Shown: positions 33,664 to 42,025 of the stretch, piece by piece
Layout: each line of letters opens with the position of its first letter
How positions within the stretch are numbered: the first letter of the stretch is position 1
NCBI RefSeq assembly: GCF_001653335.1
Contig: NZ_CP015079.1
Coordinates: 1,612,001 to 1,676,000 of the forward strand
From: Nocardioides dokdonensis FR1436
Lineage (GTDB): Bacteria; Actinomycetota; Actinomycetes; Propionibacteriales; Nocardioidaceae
Length of the DNA stretch: 64,000 bases
Direction: 5' to 3'
The notes under the pieces: generated by a model
Databases searched by the model: none
Told to the model about the DNA's origin: nothing
The model's input: only the letters and a program-made list of their open reading frames with translations
Translations under genes and position numbers: made by a program

Positions 33664-35949
33664 ATGACGGGGATCGCTCCCGTTGTCGTTGAGGTCACCG
33701 GTGGGAACCTCGTCCTGGTCATCGTCGTCGCACTGATCGCGCTCGGCGCGCTCGCGATGGCAGCGATGTTCAGGGCAGAGGTCCTCGCCGCACCCGAAGG
33801 CACCGAAAGCATGAAGACCATCGCCCGTGCGGTCCAGGAAGGAGCCAACGCCTATCTGACCCGCCAGTTCCGGACCCTGGCCGTCTTCGCCGCCATCGCG
33901 TTCTTCGCGTTGCTGCTGCTCCCGGCCGACGACGCTGTCGTGCGGATCTTCCGGTCCGTGGCCTTCCTCGGCGGTGCGGGCTTCTCCGCCGCCGTGGGCT
34001 ACCTGGGCATGAACCTCGCGGTGCAGGCCAACCTGCGGGTGGCCACGGCCGCCGAGACGCAGGGTCGCGACCCGGCGATGCACATCGGCTTCCGCACCGG
34101 CGCCATGGTCGGCATGCTGACCGTGGGCCTGGGCCTGCTCGGCGCGAGCCTCGTGGTGATCTTCTTCCAGGACAACGCACCCAAGGTCCTCGAGGGCTTC
34201 GGCTTCGGCGCCGCACTGCTCGCCATGTTCATGCGGGTCGGCGGCGGCATCTTCACCAAGGCCGCCGACGTCGGCGCCGACCTGGTCGGCAAGGTTGAGA
34301 ACAACATCCCCGAGGACGACCCGCGCAACGCCGCCACCATCGCCGACAACGTGGGCGACAACGTCGGCGACTGTGCCGGCATGGCCGCCGACCTCTTCGA
34401 GTCCTACGCCGTCACCCTGGTCGCCGCGCTGATCCTCGGCTCGCAGGCGTTCGGCGACAAGGGCCTGGTCTACCCGCTGCTCATCCCCGCCATCGGCGCC
34501 CTGACCGCTGTCGTCGGCGTCTACCTCTGCCAGCCCCGCGCCGGCGAGAGCGGCCTGAAGACCATCAACCGGGCCTTCTACATCTCGGCCGCGATCGGCG
34601 CCGTCGGCTCGGTGCTGCTCTCGTTCGTCTACCTGCCCGGCGAGTGGTCCGAGCTCGACGTCTCGGTCGCCGCCGAGGTGAGCCCCCCGGTCTTCGCCTC
34701 GGTCGCCGTGGTGATCGGCATCGTGCTGGCCGCCGCCATCCTGGCGCTGACCGGCTACTTCACCGGCACCGAGCACCGCCCGGTCCAGGACGTCGGCAAG
34801 ACCTCGCTCACCGGCGCGGCCACCGTCATCCTCTCCGGGCTCTCGGTCGGCTTCGAGTCGGCCGTCTACACCGCGCTCGTCATCGGTGCGGCCGTCTTCG
34901 GTGCCGCGCTCATCGGCGGCCAGGTGGCCCTCTTCGGCGTGGCGCTGGCCGGCTGCGGTCTGCTGACCACGGTCGGTGTGATCGTGGCCATGGACACCTT
35001 CGGTCCCGTCTCCGACAACGCCCAGGGCATCGCGGAGATGTCGGGCGACGTGAGCCCCGAGGGCGCGCAGATCCTCACCGAGCTCGACGCGGTGGGCAAC
35101 ACCACGAAGGCGATCACCAAGGGCATCGCGATCGCGACGGCCGTGCTGGCCGCGAGCGCGCTGTTCGCCTCCTACACCCAGGATGCTTTCGACAAGTTCG
35201 CCGAGGTCGCCGCGCAGAGCGAGACCAGTGCCTTCCTCGAGGGCTTCTGGGTCTTCGACGCCAAGGTCCTCGTCGGCGCGCTGCTCGGCGCGAGCGTGGT
35301 CTTCCTCTTCTCCGGCCTGGCGATCAACGCCGTGGGCCGGGCCGCGGGCGCCGTGGTCTACGAGGTGCGGCGCCAGTTCCGCGAGATCCCCGGGATCATG
35401 GAGGGCACCGGTCGACCGGAGTACGGCAAGGTCGTCGACATCGTCACCCGCGACTCGCTGCGCGAGCTCGCCACGCCGGGCATCCTGGCCATCCTCGCGC
35501 CGGTCGCGGTCGGCTTCGGCCTCGGTGTCGCGCCCCTGGCCGGCTTCCTGGCCGGCGCGATCGCCACCGGCACCCTGATGGCCGTCTTCCTCGCCAACGC
35601 CGGCGGGGCCTGGGACAACGCCAAGAAGCTCGTCGAGGACGGCCACCACGGTGGCAAGGGCTCGCTGGCCCACGAGGCCACGATCATCGGCGACACCGTG
35701 GGCGACCCGTTCAAGGACACCGCCGGCCCGGCCATCAACCCGCTGCTGAAGGTGATGAACCTGGTCTCGCTGCTGATCGTGGCGGCGATCGTGGACATGT
35801 CCTACGGGGAGGGCGAGAACGACGTGCTCCGCATCTTCATCGCGCTGGTGGCCGCGGCGATCATCGTGGTCGCGGTCTACATCTCCAAGCAGCGCTCCGT
35901 GGTCATCGGTGACGACGAGCCGGTCGTCGCCGGCCCGATGACGCCCTAG
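33664..35949 (+). CDS. hppA: Membrane-bound proton-pumping pyrophosphatase, K+-independent type
   Basis: A 761-residue integral membrane enzyme with about 16 segments that couples pyrophosphate hydrolysis to H+ export. The substrate loops are ADVGADLVGKVENNIPEDDP, NVGDNVGDCAGMAADLFESY and GDTVGDPFKDTAGPAINPLL. In the GNTTKAITKG motif the Lys at residue 482 replaces the Ala of K+-dependent enzymes, which marks the K+-independent H+-pumping class. AGGAGG lies 7 bp before the ATG. It conserves PPi energy and could support the membrane potential used by the symporters and NhaA. Position after the STAS gene matches Streptomyces. Confidence 0.95.
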   Translation: MTGIAPVVVEVTGGNLVLVIVVALIALGALAMAAMFRAEVLAAPEGTESMKTIARAVQEGANAYLTRQFRTLAVFAAIAFFALLLLPADDAVVRIFRSVAFLGGAGFSAAVGYLGMNLAVQANLRVATAAETQGRDPAMHIGFRTGAMVGMLTVGLGLLGASLVVIFFQDNAPKVLEGFGFGAALLAMFMRVGGGIFTKAADVGADLVGKVENNIPEDDPRNAATIADNVGDNVGDCAGMAADLFESYAVTLVAALILGSQAFGDKGLVYPLLIPAIGALTAVVGVYLCQPRAGESGLKTINRAFYISAAIGAVGSVLLSFVYLPGEWSELDVSVAAEVSPPVFASVAVVIGIVLAAAILALTGYFTGTEHRPVQDVGKTSLTGAATVILSGLSVGFESAVYTALVIGAAVFGAALIGGQVALFGVALAGCGLLTTVGVIVAMDTFGPVSDNAQGIAEMSGDVSPEGAQILTELDAVGNTTKAITKGIAIATAVLAASALFASYTQDAFDKFAEVAAQSETSAFLEGFWVFDAKVLVGALLGASVVFLFSGLAINAVGRAAGAVVYEVRRQFREIPGIMEGTGRPEYGKVVDIVTRDSLRELATPGILAILAPVAVGFGLGVAPLAGFLAGAIATGTLMAVFLANAGGAWDNAKKLVEDGHHGGKGSLAHEATIIGDTVGDPFKDTAGPAINPLLKVMNLVSLLIVAAIVDMSYGEGENDVLRIFIALVAAAIIVVAVYISKQRSVVIGDDEPVVAGPMTP

Positions 35950-35978
35950 CCCCCGGAGCGTCGCAGCACCACCCGCAC

Positions 35979-36017
35979 GACGAAGCCCCCGCCCGGACTC
36001 CGGGCGGGGGCTTCGTC
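35979..36017. terminator. Bidirectional terminator between hppA and the Ig-repeat gene
   Basis: A perfect 18-bp stem (35979-35996 with 36000-36017) around an ACT loop lies between two convergent stops and should serve both strands. Confidence 0.85.
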
Positions 36018-36034
36018 CATGGCGGGACGTCGGG

Positions 36035-37633
36035 TCAGCGACGCTTCTTCTTCTTCAGCACCGTCACCCGGACCGGCTTCGCGGTCGAGGTGGCGGTGGT
36101 CTGCGAGCCGGCGTAGCCCACCAGGAAGGTGTGCTTGCCGGGCCTGAGCTTCTTGAGGCGGATCGTCCTGCGGCCCTTCGGGACGGCGACGGTCGCGAGC
36201 GTGCGCGCGCCCTCGGTCACGGTGACCGTGCCGTCGGGGCTGACCGACCCGGCGTCGACGACGATCTTCAGCACCGCGGCCTTGCCCTGGCGCACCTTCT
36301 TCTTGCGGGCCTTCGCCGTGGTGCTGGTGGCGGCCTTCGGCACCGTCACGGCCGAGGTGGTGAAGACCCCGGGGGCGTACGCCGTCCGGGTGGCGGTGAC
36401 CCGCATGGCCAGGGCGCGGCCCAGGTCGGCGGCGGTGACGGCGTACGTCGCGCCGGTGACGCCGCTGAGCACCGTGCCGTCGCGCAGCCACTGGTAGCCG
36501 AAGGTCGGCGTCTCGCCGGTGCCCCAGGTCCCGGGCGACGCGGTGAGGGTCTGGCCCAGGGCGGGCGTGCCGGTCAGGCGCGGCTGGACGGAGGCCACGA
36601 TCGCGTCACCGACGGCCGGGGTGACCGGCTCGGTGTCGACCGTGGCTCTGGTGAAGCCCTTCTTCGTCCCGGTCACGGTCGCGGTGATCGCCCGGCCGAG
36701 GTCGGCCGGGGTCAGCAGGTACGCCGCCGTGGTCGCGCCGCTGATCGGGGTGCCGTCGCGCAGCCACTGGTAGGCGTGCTGCACCGCGTCGGTGTTCCAC
36801 TGCGGGTCGCTGACGGTGACGGTCCCGCCGACCTTCGCGGTGCCGGAGACCGCCGGCTGCGAGGTCGCGCCCAGCTTCTGCTCGGGCGCTGCCGGGATGG
36901 GCAGGTAGTCGGTCAGCAGGCTGATCAGCGGCAGCCCGGCGAGCAGACCCGTGACCCGGGCGTGGATGGTGGTGCCGGCCTGCGCGAGCCCGGGCACGAA
37001 CGTCTGGCCGGTGGCGCCGGGGATCGCGACGTCGTCGGAGAACCACTGGTAGCTCGTGCTCACGCCCGGCAGGCTCCAGACCGGGTCCAGGATCTGCAGC
37101 AGCGACCCGACCCCGGGGATGCCGGAGAGCTGGGGTGGCGTGCCTGTCAGGTCGCCGGTCGTGCCGCCGCCGCCGGTGCTGGGGGCGAGGATGCGGACGA
37201 CGCCGGTGATCGACGGCACCGGGACCAGGCCGAGCACCGTGCCGGTGACGACCGCTTGGAGGTTCTTCCCGACGTCGTCGGGGGTGGGCAGGTAGGAGTC
37301 GCCCGTGGCGCCCGTGACGGCCACGCCGTCGCGCAGCCACTGGACCGACTCGGTGACGGTGAGCAGCCCGAGCGGGTTGTCCCACCGCGGGCGCTGCAGG
37401 CCCAGCAGATCGCCGGGCGCGGCGGTGCCGTCGAGAGCGCCCAGGATCGCGGCCGGGTCCAGGATCTTCAGGAGGTCCAGCACCCCGCGCTCGGCGGTGG
37501 CCGCGGGTCCCGGTGCGGGCTCGGCAGCGGTCGCGGAGGCCAGCCCGGTGCCGGAGGCGATCAGTGTGGTCGCCACGGTGGTGCTGACAGCGGCGCCCAG
37601 GCCGGTGGTCAGGGCGCGTCGAGCTCGGGTCAT
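36035..37633 (-). CDS. Exported protein with four Ig-like repeats
   Basis: A 532-residue exported protein. The signal peptide (MTRARRALTTGLGAAVSTTVATTLIASGTGLASATA) has a predicted cleavage near residue 36. Four repeats of roughly 33 residues of the type YQWLRDGTPISGAT...Y..T.ADLGRAITATVTGT occur at about 98-130, 195-227, 289-321 and 380-412, a pattern common in actinobacterial surface proteins. A C-terminal Big_3_5-type Ig domain (about 440-526) ends in a lysine/arginine tail (KKKKRR). No sortase motif is seen. The ATG has GGAGG 8 bp upstream. Role unknown; probably cell-surface or matrix. Confidence 0.8.
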   Translation of the reverse strand: MTRARRALTTGLGAAVSTTVATTLIASGTGLASATAAEPAPGPAATAERGVLDLLKILDPAAILGALDGTAAPGDLLGLQRPRWDNPLGLLTVTESVQWLRDGVAVTGATGDSYLPTPDDVGKNLQAVVTGTVLGLVPVPSITGVVRILAPSTGGGGTTGDLTGTPPQLSGIPGVGSLLQILDPVWSLPGVSTSYQWFSDDVAIPGATGQTFVPGLAQAGTTIHARVTGLLAGLPLISLLTDYLPIPAAPEQKLGATSQPAVSGTAKVGGTVTVSDPQWNTDAVQHAYQWLRDGTPISGATTAAYLLTPADLGRAITATVTGTKKGFTRATVDTEPVTPAVGDAIVASVQPRLTGTPALGQTLTASPGTWGTGETPTFGYQWLRDGTVLSGVTGATYAVTAADLGRALAMRVTATRTAYAPGVFTTSAVTVPKAATSTTAKARKKKVRQGKAAVLKIVVDAGSVSPDGTVTVTEGARTLATVAVPKGRRTIRLKKLRPGKHTFLVGYAGSQTTATSTAKPVRVTVLKKKKRR

Positions 37634-37749
37634 GTGGGTTCCCTCCCCGTGTATGGTCACCGCGAACTGGGGCTCCCGACCCGGGCGCGGCGGATGGTGC
37701 TTGGCAAAGTAGGACGAGATGCCCGCGCCCGTCCGCGGATCCGCGAAGA

Positions 37750-37777
37750 TGTGACCGTTCGGGCTACGTCCTACAGT
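37750..37777 (+). promoter_or_regulatory. Leaderless promoter with -35 and -10 for the methyltransferase gene
   Basis: TGTGAC (37750-37755), 16-bp spacer, TACAGT (37772-37777), then 6 bp to the GTG at 37784. Confidence 0.55.
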
Positions 37778-37783
37778 CGCGGG

Positions 37784-39307
37784 GTGAGCGATCTCCCCCA
37801 TCTCCTCCGCGACGCCCTGGTCCGAGCCGACTTCACCTACGACGCCGTGGCCGAGCTGCTCGGCCCGCGCGCGCACGACGCGCTGGCGCGCAACGAGACG
37901 ACCCCGGGGCTGCGGCGTACGGCGCAGGCCGGCTCGCCGCTGGCCACGCTGGTGCGGCTCTTCCTGCTGCAGACGCCCGTGGACGTCGCGGACGCGGAGG
38001 CGGCGCTGCCCGACCTCGTGGACCGGATGTGCGTCGAGGGCCTGCTCGAGCAGTCGGTCGGGGAGGTGGCGGCGCGCCTCGACGTGCGGCCCTACGCCAC
38101 CGAGCACGCCGGCCCCGCCGGGTCGGCCGGGGTCGTCACCGAGCACCTGTGGGTGGTCTCCGACCTCACTCCCGGTCTCGACGGTGCCCCGCAGCGGCTC
38201 AGTGCCGACCACGTGCTCGGCATCAGCCCGGCGTCGACCTCGTTGGCCCAGCTGGTGCGGCGCGAGCCGGTCGGGCGCGCCCTCGACCTCGGCACCGGGT
38301 GCGGCGTCCAGGCCCTGCACCTGGCTCGGCACAGCGGCAGCGTCGTCGCCACCGACGTCAACGCCCGGGCGCTGCGGCTGACCCGCTTCAACGCCGCCCT
38401 CAACGACCTCGCCGACACCGTGGAGGTGCGCGACGGGTCGTTCTTCGAGCCGGTCGCCGACGAGCGGTTCGACCTGATCGCCACCAACCCGCCGTTCGTG
38501 ATCTCCCCGGCCACCGGCGAGCGGCTGGTCTACCGCGACTCCGGGCTGCCCGGCGACCGCGTGGTCGAGGACATCGTGCGCACCGCGCCCGACCACCTCG
38601 CTCCCGGCGGCTGGTGCCACGTCCTGGCGAACTGGGTGATCACCGAGGACCAGCCCTGGGACGAGCGGATCGGTGGGTGGCTGCGCGACGACGTGGACGC
38701 GCTCGTGGTGCAGCGCGAGACCCTCGACCCCGCGGCGTACGTCGAGCTGTGGCTCAAGGACTCGGGCCACCACCCCTCCACGGGCACCGACGGCCCGGCC
38801 GCGGCCGCCGACTACCGCCGCCGCTACGACACCTGGCTGTCGTGGATGGAGGACCAGCGCATCCAGGCCGTCGGCTTCGGCTGGGTCAACCTGCGCCGCC
38901 ACGACGAGTCGGGGCAGACCCCGGCGCGCGAGCTGCTGTCGTGGCCCTACGAGGTGGAGCAGCCGATCGCCCCGGCCGTCGCCGCCTGGGGCAGCGCGAC
39001 CCGCCTCGCGGTCGGGACGGCGAGCCGTCTGGTCACGCGCCCCGACGTACGGCAGGAGACGCTGGGCGCCCCCGGGGCGGAGGACCCCGAGACGATCGTG
39101 CTGCGTCAGCAGACCGGCCTGCGCCGGGCCCGCACGGCCGACACCGTCGTGGCCGCCCTCGTCGGCGCCTGCGACGGCGAGCTGACGGTCGGCCAGATCC
39201 TCGACGCCCTCGCCGAGCTGCTCGACCTCGACGTCGCCGCCGTGCACGAGGACTACCTCCCCGTGGTGCGCGAGATGGTCCGGGAGGGCTACCTCACCCC
39301 CGCCTGA
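37784..39307 (+). CDS. DUF7059/PrmC-like SAM-dependent methyltransferase
   Basis: A 507-residue protein with an N-terminal helical domain (residues 1-130, DUF7059-like), a class I methyltransferase domain with ALDLGTGCGVQALHLARH (motif I), VVATDVNARAL (II) and IATNPPFVIS, the NPPF motif of N-methyltransferases acting on Gln, RNA or DNA amino groups, and a C-terminal region (about 400-507) with GELTVGQILDALAELLDLD, resembling a winged helix. The substrate is probably a protein glutamine or RNA base, but this is inference. The GTG is chosen from the leaderless promoter and conserved N-terminus. It is followed directly by the 22-bp repeat array. Confidence 0.85.
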   Translation: MSDLPHLLRDALVRADFTYDAVAELLGPRAHDALARNETTPGLRRTAQAGSPLATLVRLFLLQTPVDVADAEAALPDLVDRMCVEGLLEQSVGEVAARLDVRPYATEHAGPAGSAGVVTEHLWVVSDLTPGLDGAPQRLSADHVLGISPASTSLAQLVRREPVGRALDLGTGCGVQALHLARHSGSVVATDVNARALRLTRFNAALNDLADTVEVRDGSFFEPVADERFDLIATNPPFVISPATGERLVYRDSGLPGDRVVEDIVRTAPDHLAPGGWCHVLANWVITEDQPWDERIGGWLRDDVDALVVQRETLDPAAYVELWLKDSGHHPSTGTDGPAAAADYRRRYDTWLSWMEDQRIQAVGFGWVNLRRHDESGQTPARELLSWPYEVEQPIAPAVAAWGSATRLAVGTASRLVTRPDVRQETLGAPGAEDPETIVLRQQTGLRRARTADTVVAALVGACDGELTVGQILDALAELLDLDVAAVHEDYLPVVREMVREGYLTPA

Positions 39308-39312
39308 CCCGC

Positions 39313-39400
39313 GACCCGGCCCAGATATCACCCTGACCCGGCCCAGATGTCACCCTGACCCGGCCCAGATATCACCGCGACCCGGCGCGAACATCGCGTC
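39313..39400 (+). repeat. 22-bp tandem repeat array after a stop codon, copy 1
   Basis: Four tandem 22-bp units: 39313-39334, 39335-39356 and 39357-39378 share the core GACCCGGCCCAGATATCACC (one has GATGTC for GATATC); 39379-39400 is diverged, and a further degenerate unit may follow. It starts 6 bp after the methyltransferase stop, which itself is embedded in a partial unit (TGACCCGC). Confidence 0.85.
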
Positions 39401-39485
39401 GAGCCGGCGCCTGTCCGCAGCGTCTCGGGGCCGAGCGGCCGATTGCGCCGGCTCAGCGCGACATCTGCGCCGACTCGGCGGGTGG

Positions 39486-40223
39486 TCAGGGAAGGGCGAG
39501 CCGCCCGGCGATCGGGTACGCCGGCTGCTCGAGCTCGCTGCCGAGGACCGCGTCGATGGTGACGTCGAGGGAGGGCACCGCTCCGCAGGTGGCTGCGTCG
39601 AACCGGATCGTGCCGGACGAGTCCGGGGCGGCACTCGTGATCTCGTTGGCACGACGGGTCGGGTCGCTGCTGGGCACGGCGGCGAAGTACTGCAGGGTCC
39701 ACTCGTCCGAGGAGACGTTCTTGCGGGTGGAGCTGCCCTCGAAGGGCAGCTCGTAGGTGCGTCGCAGCTCCACGTCGTCGACGAGGACCGAGATGTCCAG
39801 CAGCGGTTCGAGGAGGGTGTCGTCGTCGCCGGGGGCGGTGACCAGGGGCGAGGTGGCGGTGAGGCGCTGCCCCAGCCTTCCGGCCTCCTCGCAGCTCAGC
39901 TCGACGGGTCCGAACCCCATCCGGGCGCCGTCGTCGCGGGTCACCACCACCTCGTTGACGCCGCCCTGGCCGGCCGGGTCCGGGGCCGTCTCCGGCTCGG
40001 TGCCACCGGTCGTGAGGGCCAGGGTGCCGCCGACGAGAGCGAGGGCGAGCGCGCCCCCGGCGACCACGCCGGCCCGGCGCTGGCGCCGACGGCGCGTGAT
40101 GGCGGTGTCGAGCGTCCCGACGAGGTCGGTGGGTGGGGCCAGGGAGCCGCTGAGCCGCGCGTAGGCGTCGCTGAGCGCGGGGTCGCGGCCGTGGGAGGTG
40201 GGGTGGAGGTCGGTGGGGGTCAT
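39486..40223 (-). CDS. Membrane-anchored protein, partner of the adjacent sigma factor
   Basis: A 245-residue protein not recognised by family. The N-terminal cytoplasmic tail (MTPTDLHPTSHGRDPALSDAYARLSGSL) ends in ITRRRRQRR, then one membrane segment (AGVVAGGALALALVGGTLAL, about 51-70) leads to an extracytoplasmic domain with two cysteines (VELSCEEAG, AATCGAVP). The stop-start overlap (ATGA) with the sigma factor and the single-pass topology suggest a sensor or anti-sigma-like role, although no zinc-binding anti-sigma motif is present. The same organisation occurs at 4178-6090. Confidence 0.78.
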   Translation of the reverse strand: MTPTDLHPTSHGRDPALSDAYARLSGSLAPPTDLVGTLDTAITRRRRQRRAGVVAGGALALALVGGTLALTTGGTEPETAPDPAGQGGVNEVVVTRDDGARMGFGPVELSCEEAGRLGQRLTATSPLVTAPGDDDTLLEPLLDISVLVDDVELRRTYELPFEGSSTRKNVSSDEWTLQYFAAVPSSDPTRRANEITSAAPDSSGTIRFDAATCGAVPSLDVTIDAVLGSELEQPAYPIAGRLALP

Positions 40224-40759
40224 CGCTGGGTCGCTTCCTGGGAGCCGGGGAGGGCCGGGTGGTGGGGGCGGCGCGCGCCCAGCTGCTCTTGCAGCCGCTC
40301 GGTGCCGCGGGAGAGGTGGGACTTCACGGTGCCCTCGGCGCAGCCCATCCGTTCCGCGATGCCTCGGACGTCGAGGTCCTCGACGTAGCGCAGCGCGAGC
40401 GCCGTGCGCTGCCGCGGGGTCAGGGTCGCCAGGGCCTCGACGAGCCAGGCGTCGAGCTCCCCGACGAGCTGGACCCGGGTGTCCTCGCGTCGGGGGCCGG
40501 GCGTCAGCACCTCGCGGCGGAAACGGCGCAGCCGGTCGATGTTGAGCCGGGTCATCACGGTGCGGGCGTACGCGGCCGGCTCGTCGAACCGGGTGCGCCC
40601 CCACCGCTCACCCATCCGCACCAACGTCTCCTGGGTCAGGTCCCAAGCATCGTGGGGGTTGCCGGTGAGGGCGTGGGCGAACCCGAGCAGGCCCGGGGTC
40701 TGGGCCTGCGCGAAGTCGGCGAACTCCGCTGGTCCGGGTCGTGGTGGGTGGGTGCTCAT
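40220..40759 (-). CDS. SigE-family (ECF-type) RNA polymerase sigma factor, second copy
   Basis: A 179-residue group IV sigma factor. Region 2 is LLGFAHALTGNPHDAWDLTQETLVRMGERW, and region 4 is LTPRQRTALALRYVEDLDVRGIAERMGCAEGTVKSHLSRG. It has the same length and arrangement as the sigma factor at 5551 but is clearly divergent in sequence. The ATG at 40759 has GAGGA about 6 bp upstream; earlier in-frame codons would add a non-conserved stretch. It is co-transcribed with the membrane protein at 39486. Confidence 0.9.
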   Translation of the reverse strand: MSTHPPRPGPAEFADFAQAQTPGLLGFAHALTGNPHDAWDLTQETLVRMGERWGRTRFDEPAAYARTVMTRLNIDRLRRFRREVLTPGPRREDTRVQLVGELDAWLVEALATLTPRQRTALALRYVEDLDVRGIAERMGCAEGTVKSHLSRGTERLQEQLGARRPHHPALPGSQEATQR

Positions 40760-40840
40760 CCGAGTCCTCTGCTCGCAGGGTCCTGACACCACCATGACGG
40801 TGCCGGGCCCCAGAAGGTTGAGACCGGCACCGACCGAACC

Positions 40841-40906
40841 GACATCCGGGCCGACTGGACGCGACATCCGGGCCGGGTCGGCGTGATATCTGGGCCGGGT
40901 CAGTCG
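40841..40906 (-). repeat. 22-bp tandem repeat array after a stop codon, copy 2 (inverted in the window)
   Basis: Three 22-bp units (40841-40862, 40863-40884, 40885-40906) are the reverse complement of the copy-1 unit. On the minus strand the array begins at the TGA of the gene at 40900 (TGACCCGGCCCAGATATCAC), so it is in the same sense relative to its gene as copies 1 and 3. Confidence 0.85.
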
Positions 40907-41757
40907 GCGTCGCTGGCGGCCACGGCCCGGTCGCGCAGGTGCACCAGGCGGGCCCGGGTGGCCGCGGTGAGCAGGTCGGCCCGGCCGAGGTCGAGCAGGT
41001 CCGGCACCCCGAGCGGGCGGTGGTGGGGCTGCGAGGCGGGCTGGCGGAAGCCGACCAGCCCGGCACGCACCGGGGCGCCGTACGTCGACGGGGTGCTGCG
41101 CAGGCCCAGGAAGTCCCGCAGGGTGCCGACCCGCATCCCGCCCACGGGGTGGATCAACCCGTTGGCCTTGGCCACCGCCCAGGTGATCCCCGCGGCGGAG
41201 GCCGCCGCGGAGGTGGCGCCCGTCACCACGCGGGGGTCCTCGCGCCACAGCGCCAGCAGTGCGGTGCGCAGCGCCGTGGCGACCTCGGCGTCGAACCAGC
41301 TCCGGGCGACGGCGTCCAGCAGCTCGGCCACCGACTCCACCCGCTGCCGGTCGGTATCACGGGCGTAGTCCTCGGGCAGGTCGGGCGGGTCGCCGAGCGG
41401 CTCGCTGTCGAGCGCGGTCAGGGCCGTCCGGCCGCCGACCCGGTCGGCCAGCCAGCCGAGCACGTCCTGCCACACCGGGGTCGGCGCCGGCGGGGCCGGG
41501 CGCTGCTGCTCGCGGTCCAGCCGGGCGGCGTGCTCGGCCCAGGCGCTGCCGGCGACCGAGCCGGTGGAGTGCGAGACCAGCCGGCCGTCGATGAACACCA
41601 GCTCGGTGAGCCGCTCGTCCTCCGGCGCCCCGGCCCAGGCGGGGCCCCAGCCCCGGTGCTCGGCGCGGTCCGGGTCGGCGCGGTCGAGGTCGTCGAGGTA
41701 GCGGTCGTCGTAGGGCAGGCGCAGGCGGGGGTGCGGCGGGGCGACGTGGTCGTGCAC
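40900..41757 (-). CDS. Protein of unknown function (285 aa)
   Basis: A 285-residue soluble protein I do not recognise. The N-terminus (VHDHVAPPHPRLRLPYDDRYLDDLDRADPDRAEHRGWGPAW) is acidic. The middle is helical, and the region around GLIHPVGGMRVGTLRDFLGLRSTPSTYGAPVRAGL resembles a helix-turn-helix-like segment, which would fit a DNA-binding or regulatory role, but this is weak. The GTG at 41757 is preferred because GAGGAG lies upstream and because the longer frame is proline/arginine-rich and probably not translated. No membrane segment or signal peptide. Its stop is embedded in a 22-bp repeat. Confidence 0.7.
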   Translation of the reverse strand: MHDHVAPPHPRLRLPYDDRYLDDLDRADPDRAEHRGWGPAWAGAPEDERLTELVFIDGRLVSHSTGSVAGSAWAEHAARLDREQQRPAPPAPTPVWQDVLGWLADRVGGRTALTALDSEPLGDPPDLPEDYARDTDRQRVESVAELLDAVARSWFDAEVATALRTALLALWREDPRVVTGATSAAASAAGITWAVAKANGLIHPVGGMRVGTLRDFLGLRSTPSTYGAPVRAGLVGFRQPASQPHHRPLGVPDLLDLGRADLLTAATRARLVHLRDRAVAASDAD

Positions 41758-41917
41758 GGGGCTCTCCTCGGGGTGGGACGGGTGGTGGACGGACGAGGCT
41801 GGCACGGTTCGCGCTCGGCCGTGCCGCTCCTCCACAGGCCCCGACCGGGACCGAGCGACACCCGCACTGACCTGCGCAAAGTGTCCAGGGCGGTGCCGCC
41901 GGAGCGGCGTACGCCGG

Positions 41918-41935
41918 GTCACGCGCTAACGTGAC
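41918..41935. promoter_or_regulatory. Inverted repeat over the candidate topA -10 element
   Basis: GTCACG-CGCTAA-CGTGAC is a perfect 6-bp inverted repeat whose centre holds TAACGT (41927-41932), a plausible -10 about 95 bp before topA. The 268-bp gap 41758-42025 otherwise shows no feature. Confidence 0.4.
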
Positions 41936-42025
41936 GGCCGGCGGGACCCTCGGGGGTCGCCCCAGCAGGCACGTCAGAGAGCACCGCCGCTCGTCCCCTC
42001 TCTCCTCGAAGGAATGACAGACCCA

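Noticed and set aside
36131..37783. Long plus-strand open frame upstream of the methyltransferase GTG
   Set aside because: It is antisense to the Ig-repeat gene, rich in Arg/Gly/Ala and shows inverted codon bias; a GC-rich shadow frame.
39401..39485. Further repeat units after the first 22-bp array
   Set aside because: Resemblance (GAGCCGGCGC, later inverted GCGCCGACTCGG) is too degraded to count as units with confidence.
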